Part shown: positions 38,113-41,731 of the stretch, piece by piece
Numbering within the stretch: position 1 is the first letter of the stretch
How the letters are laid out: each line of letters begins with the position of its first letter
Program-made: the position numbers and the translations under genes
Notes under the pieces: model-generated
Told to the model about the DNA's origin: nothing
The model's database searches: none
The model's input: the letters and a program-made list of their open reading frames with translations, nothing else
Assembly: GCA_022841795.1 (NCBI GenBank)
Contig: JALHQU010000037.1
Location: forward strand, 1-41,731
Direction: 5' to 3'
DNA length: 41,731 bases
From: Fimbriiglobus sp.
GTDB lineage: Bacteria; Planctomycetota; Planctomycetia; Gemmatales; Gemmataceae

Positions 38113-40023
38113 ATGCGCGCTTCGCCCAAGCTGCACGTCGAACGGATGGAAGCCCGGTGCGTGCCGGCCATGTTCGGCCTGCCCTGGCTGTCCCAGAGCG
38201 TGACCGTCAGCTTCACCCCGGACGGCACCACCGTGGACGGGGCGAAGAGCAACCTGTCCGCCGCCCTGACCGCAGACGGGCTGACCCCCGCCCAGTGGCA
38301 GGGCGAGATGCGGCGGGCGTTCCAGGCGTGGGCGGCCGTCACCAACCTGAACTTCGGGCTGGTGGCCGACGGCGGGCAGGCGGTCGGCGTGCCCGGCCGG
38401 CTCCAGGGGGACACCCGGTTCGGCGACATCCGCGTCACCGCCCGCCCGCTGGCCGACGCCGTGCTGGCCATCACCACCCCGCCGGGTTACACGTCAGAGA
38501 CCCGGGCCGGCGACATCGTTCTGAACACCAACTACCACTTCGGCATCGACCCGGACGACGACAGCGGGCGGTACGACCTGTACACGGTCATGCTCCATGA
38601 GATCGGCCACGCCCTCGGCGTCGGGCACAGTTCCGACGCCGGCACGGTCATGGACGAGTGCTACGACGACACGGGGACCGGGCTGACCGACGCGGACACG
38701 CTCGCCGTACAGGCGCTGTACGGCGGGAAGCGGACGGCCGACTGGTTCGAGGGGTCGTCCGGCAACGGGTCGGTGTCGTCGGCCACCCGGTTCCCGCAGT
38801 TCAACGGCACCACCACCCTGTACGCCCGCGGGGATGTGACCGATTCGTCCGACGTGGACGTGTTCTCGTTCACCACCCCGGGGTCGCTGCCGAACGGGGC
38901 GACCGTTCGACTGACCACCGCCGGCGTGAGCCTGCTGGCGGCGAAGGTGGAGGTGCTGGACGCACGGGGCAAGGTGGTCGCCGCCTCGAAGGAACTCGCG
39001 GCCGGGGCGGACATCGACCTGCCGGTCGGCAACCTGAAGTCGAACACCACCTACTACGTCCGGGTGACCGCCCCGTCCGGCACCGGCTACCGCGTCGGCG
39101 GGTACGACCTGCGGGTGGTGTTCGACCCGGCCGCGGCCGACTCGATGGCCGCGTTCGCCCCGACCACCCCGGCCGACGGCGGGGCGAACGACACGCTCGC
39201 CACCGCCACCACCCTCACCGCCCTGCCGGGCACCACCGCCCAGGCGTTCTACCGCACCTACGGGCAGGTCGAGTCGTCATCCGACGCCGACGTGTACAAG
39301 CTGACCGCCCCGGCCGGCACCACCACCCTCACCATCCATGTGGCGTCGTACCGGGCCGGGCAGAACAGCGGCGGGCTGGCCGCCCTGGCCGAGGTGTACG
39401 ACGCGGTCGGCAACCGGGTGGCGGTCGAAGACCTGACGTACACCGGCTCCCGCAAGTCGTACCAGATCCGCAACCTGCCCGGCGGGGGCGAGTACTACGT
39501 CGTCGTGCGGCAGAACGGGTTCCTGTCGGAGAAGGGGTACGAGCTGACCGCGTACTTCGCCCAGCCGGCGGTGAACTACGCCGTCACCGACACGCTGGTG
39601 GTGGCCCCGCAACAGGACACCACCTTCCGCACGCTGGTGGTGAACACCGCCCAGGTGTTCACCCTGCACGTCGAGAGCCAGTCGGTCGGCAGCGGCGGCC
39701 CGACGCTGGTGTTCCTGGACGTACTCGACGCCGCCGGCAACACCCGGCACACCGTCCTCGGCTACCCCGGCATGAACTACGGGTCGGCCGTCCTGCTCAC
39801 CCCGGGCGAGTACACGATCCGGGTGCGGGCGCCGTTCGCCAGCCCGTCCGCCGCCCCGCTCCAGATGACCCTGCGGATGGACGCCCTGACCGACCCGATC
39901 GGGCTGGCCGCCCCGGCCGACCCGACCACCACCCCGGACGCCAACCGCATCGCCCCGCCGCCCACCGACCCGCCGTTCACCTGGGCGGGGTACGACCTGA
40001 GCTACTACGCCTGGTTGATGTAA
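38113..40023 (+). CDS. secreted matrixin-type zinc metalloprotease with C-terminal beta domains
   Basis: A 636-residue protein beginning M-R-A-S-P-K-L-H-V-E-R-M-E-A-R-C-V-P-A-M, a form of the planctomycete N-terminal motif seen on surface or secreted proteins. The catalytic domain (about 25-195) has H162-E163-x-x-H166-A-L-G-V-G-H172, the zinc-binding H-E-x-x-H-x-x-G-x-x-H of M10 peptidases, and the Met-turn M180 in T-V-M-D-E. No classical signal peptide or cysteine-switch motif is seen. Then follow about three pre-peptidase-C-terminal-like beta domains (Y-A-R-G-D-V-T-D-S-S-D-V-D-V-F near 240, Y-G-Q-V-E-S-S-S-D-A-D-V-Y near 380, and a third near 490), each with the D-x-D-V-F/Y signature. It lies between two kinase genes with short gaps of 50 and 44 bp. 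Substrate unknown. Confidence 0.92.
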   Translation: MRASPKLHVERMEARCVPAMFGLPWLSQSVTVSFTPDGTTVDGAKSNLSAALTADGLTPAQWQGEMRRAFQAWAAVTNLNFGLVADGGQAVGVPGRLQGDTRFGDIRVTARPLADAVLAITTPPGYTSETRAGDIVLNTNYHFGIDPDDDSGRYDLYTVMLHEIGHALGVGHSSDAGTVMDECYDDTGTGLTDADTLAVQALYGGKRTADWFEGSSGNGSVSSATRFPQFNGTTTLYARGDVTDSSDVDVFSFTTPGSLPNGATVRLTTAGVSLLAAKVEVLDARGKVVAASKELAAGADIDLPVGNLKSNTTYYVRVTAPSGTGYRVGGYDLRVVFDPAAADSMAAFAPTTPADGGANDTLATATTLTALPGTTAQAFYRTYGQVESSSDADVYKLTAPAGTTTLTIHVASYRAGQNSGGLAALAEVYDAVGNRVAVEDLTYTGSRKSYQIRNLPGGGEYYVVVRQNGFLSEKGYELTAYFAQPAVNYAVTDTLVVAPQQDTTFRTLVVNTAQVFTLHVESQSVGSGGPTLVFLDVLDAAGNTRHTVLGYPGMNYGSAVLLTPGEYTIRVRAPFASPSAAPLQMTLRMDALTDPIGLAAPADPTTTPDANRIAPPPTDPPFTWAGYDLSYYAWLM

Positions 40024-40067
40024 CCCCGGCTTGACCGACCCTGCCCCGCCCCACCGGACCCGCCGCG

Positions 40068-41731
40068 ATGACCTCCACGCCCGACCACACCAACGGCCCG
40101 ACGCACGCCGTCAACCGCCCGTCCGCCGGGGTCGGGCTGGCCACCCCGCCGCCGGCCGTCGTCGGCGACACGGAGGATCGCCACCGGCGAGTGGACACCG
40201 ACACGCCGGACACGCACGCGCTGGGGGCGGTGCCGATCGTGGCGGCGGACAAGTACCCGCGACCGGGGGACGGGTTCGCCGGGTTCGAGGTGCTGAGCGA
40301 ACTCGGCCGCGGCGGCATGGGGCGGGTGTTCCTGGCCACCCAGCCGACCATGGCCAGCCGGCTGGTGGTGCTGAAGGTGGGCGAGTTCCTGTCCGCCGAG
40401 TGCCAGAAGCTGGCCAAGCTGCAGCACCCGAACGTGGTGCCGGTCCACTCGTTCCACCAGCACGGCAAGCTGCAAGCGGTGTGCATGCCGTACCGCGGGC
40501 CGCTCACCCTCGGCCACCTGGTGTCGCGGTTGCGGGACGCCGACCTGCCGACGCTGAACGGCCGCGCCCTCACCACCGTCATCGACGACTGCCGGAAGTC
40601 GCGGGAGCGGGCCATCCCCGCCGCCCACCAGGCGGCCGACCCCGACCCGGTCCGCCCGCCGGTGGACGCGGACGCCGGCCGGCTGTTCGCCCGCCTGCGG
40701 GGGCTGAGCTACATCGACGCCATCCTGACCATCGCCCGGCAGGTGGCCGAGGGGCTGCGGTTCGCCCACGGCGAGCGGATCGTGCACAGCGACCTGAAGC
40801 CGGCGAACGTGCTCATCGCCGACGACGGCACCCCGCAACTGATCGACTTCGGCATCGCCTACGACCGCTCCAGCCCGGACGCCCGCGGGCTGGTGATCGG
40901 CGGCACCCGCCCTTACTCGTCGCCCGAGCAGCTCGGCTCGCTGCTGCACACCGCCGTGCAGCACGACGAGCGGACGGACCTGTACTCGCTCGGGGTGATG
41001 CTGTACGAGATGACCACCGGCCGGCTGCCGTTCGCCGCCGACTACGACCCGTCGGACGCGGCCATCGAGCGGGACCGGGCCGGGCGGTTCACCCCGCCGC
41101 CGCCGCCGCGAGCGGTCAACCCGCGGGTGCCGGCAGCCGTCGGCGCGATCATCGCCAAGTGCCTGGCTGCGGACCCGGACGAGCGGTACCAGACGGCGGC
41201 CGACCTGATCGACGACCTGGACCGGCAACTCGCCCGCCGCCCGCTGCGGCACGCCCCGAACCCGTCCCGCCGCGAGCTGGTGGCGAAGTGGACCGTCCGC
41301 AACCGCTGGCTGATCGCGTTCGGGGTGGTGCTGGCAGCAAGCGGAGCCGGGTTCGGCGCGTTCGGCGTCCAGTCCGAGCGGCAGAAGGAGCGGCTGGCGG
41401 TGGCCGGGGCGGTCGGCCAGGCCGACCAGTTCGACCTGGACGCGAAGCGGGCGCGGGCGGCGCTGGCGGGCGGGGCGACGGACGCCGCCGGGCTGGACGC
41501 GGCCGTCCGCTCGGCCGAGAAGGCGATGGCCGCGTACCAGGTGCTCGACGCCGAGCGGTGGTGGGAGAGCGGGCCGGCGGCCAAGCTCGCCCCGCAGCGG
41601 GTGACCGAGCTGCGGGAGCGGGTGGCGGCGCTGCTGCTCGACCTGAGCCGGGCGGGCGGGACGCGGGCGGTGCTCGCCGGCAACGACAAGAGCAAATGGC
41701 TGGACCGGGCGAACGACTGGAACCGCCGGGC
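40068..41731 (+). CDS. membrane-anchored Hanks-type Ser/Thr kinase, cut by the right edge
   Basis: The first 554 residues of a kinase related to the one at 35363, starting with M-T-S-T-P-D-H-T. The catalytic domain has G-R-G-G-M-G (80-85), Lys103 (V-L-K-V-G), D-L-K-P-A-N and a normal D-F-G-I-A. The catalytic loop is H-S-D rather than H-R-D, so it belongs to the non-RD kinases. S-S-P-E-Q-L and Y-S-L-G-V-M-L-Y-E-M-T-T-G complete the C-lobe. Like its relative it has a Pro/Asp-rich insertion before the catalytic loop. A transmembrane helix (W-L-I-A-F-G-V-V-L-A-A-S-G-A) follows near 425, then a helical region continuing past the end of the window. The tail seen so far is different from that of the other kinase. 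Confidence 0.93.
   Translation, partial: MTSTPDHTNGPTHAVNRPSAGVGLATPPPAVVGDTEDRHRRVDTDTPDTHALGAVPIVAADKYPRPGDGFAGFEVLSELGRGGMGRVFLATQPTMASRLVVLKVGEFLSAECQKLAKLQHPNVVPVHSFHQHGKLQAVCMPYRGPLTLGHLVSRLRDADLPTLNGRALTTVIDDCRKSRERAIPAAHQAADPDPVRPPVDADAGRLFARLRGLSYIDAILTIARQVAEGLRFAHGERIVHSDLKPANVLIADDGTPQLIDFGIAYDRSSPDARGLVIGGTRPYSSPEQLGSLLHTAVQHDERTDLYSLGVMLYEMTTGRLPFAADYDPSDAAIERDRAGRFTPPPPPRAVNPRVPAAVGAIIAKCLAADPDERYQTAADLIDDLDRQLARRPLRHAPNPSRRELVAKWTVRNRWLIAFGVVLAASGAGFGAFGVQSERQKERLAVAGAVGQADQFDLDAKRARAALAGGATDAAGLDAAVRSAEKAMAAYQVLDAERWWESGPAAKLAPQRVTELRERVAALLLDLSRAGGTRAVLAGNDKSKWLDRANDWNRR

Overview
The window looks like chromosomal DNA of a planctomycete, most likely a member of the Gemmataceae. 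Support comes from very high GC, Hanks-type serine/threonine kinases that carry a membrane anchor (one followed by a long TPR-like tail), a secreted protease opening with an E-R-M-E-A-R-C-V-P-A motif like the planctomycete 'LEDRxVPA' signature, and many small secreted Cys-rich proteins. The assignment rests on these features and on remembered family resemblance, not on a database search.

Region 1 (1-21.9 kb) holds three tripartite heavy-metal efflux systems. System A (minus strand, 3169 to the left edge) has two Cys-rich secreted proteins, a TolC-type lipoprotein and the start of a membrane-fusion adaptor. System B (plus strand, 3428-9983) is a complete CzcCBA-type pump: Cys-rich leader protein, CzcC, His-rich CzcB, CzcA with the D-D-E proton-relay residues, and a trailing lipoprotein. 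A hypothetical gene and a tyrosine recombinase follow. System C is CusCBA-type (copper/silver): a TolC lipoprotein on the plus strand (12189-13625) faces a minus-strand operon (21820 to 13642) of Cys-rich protein, CusB with two extra C-terminal Cys domains, a lipoprotein carrying the same domain, an enlarged CusA and a secreted Cys-pair protein. No metal-sensing regulator gene is visible.

Region 2 (21.9-26.3 kb) is an accessory cluster of plasmid/phage-type small genes around a DUF932 protein. Most of its gaps carry a copy of a hairpin family with a conserved GGTGGTGCA core on differing stems. One copy competes with a hairpin that hides the ribosome binding site of a 37-residue membrane microprotein. 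A further stretch (26.25-26.75 kb) contains a perfect 27-bp inverted repeat among other hairpins.

Region 3 (26.7-29.7 kb) holds a Fic protein, a small unknown protein and a second tyrosine recombinase lying next to the 3' end of tRNA-Ser(CGA), which carries its own terminator. This is the classic edge of an integrated element. I infer that the accessory and metal-resistance genes to the left may belong to a genomic island, but I found no second attachment site in the window.

Region 4 (29.7-41.7 kb) looks like the conserved chromosome: a beta-propeller secreted protein, two small unknown proteins, aspS followed by an Rpn-like nuclease gene and a PhzF-family gene, then kinase - matrixin-type metalloprotease - kinase, the last cut by the right edge.
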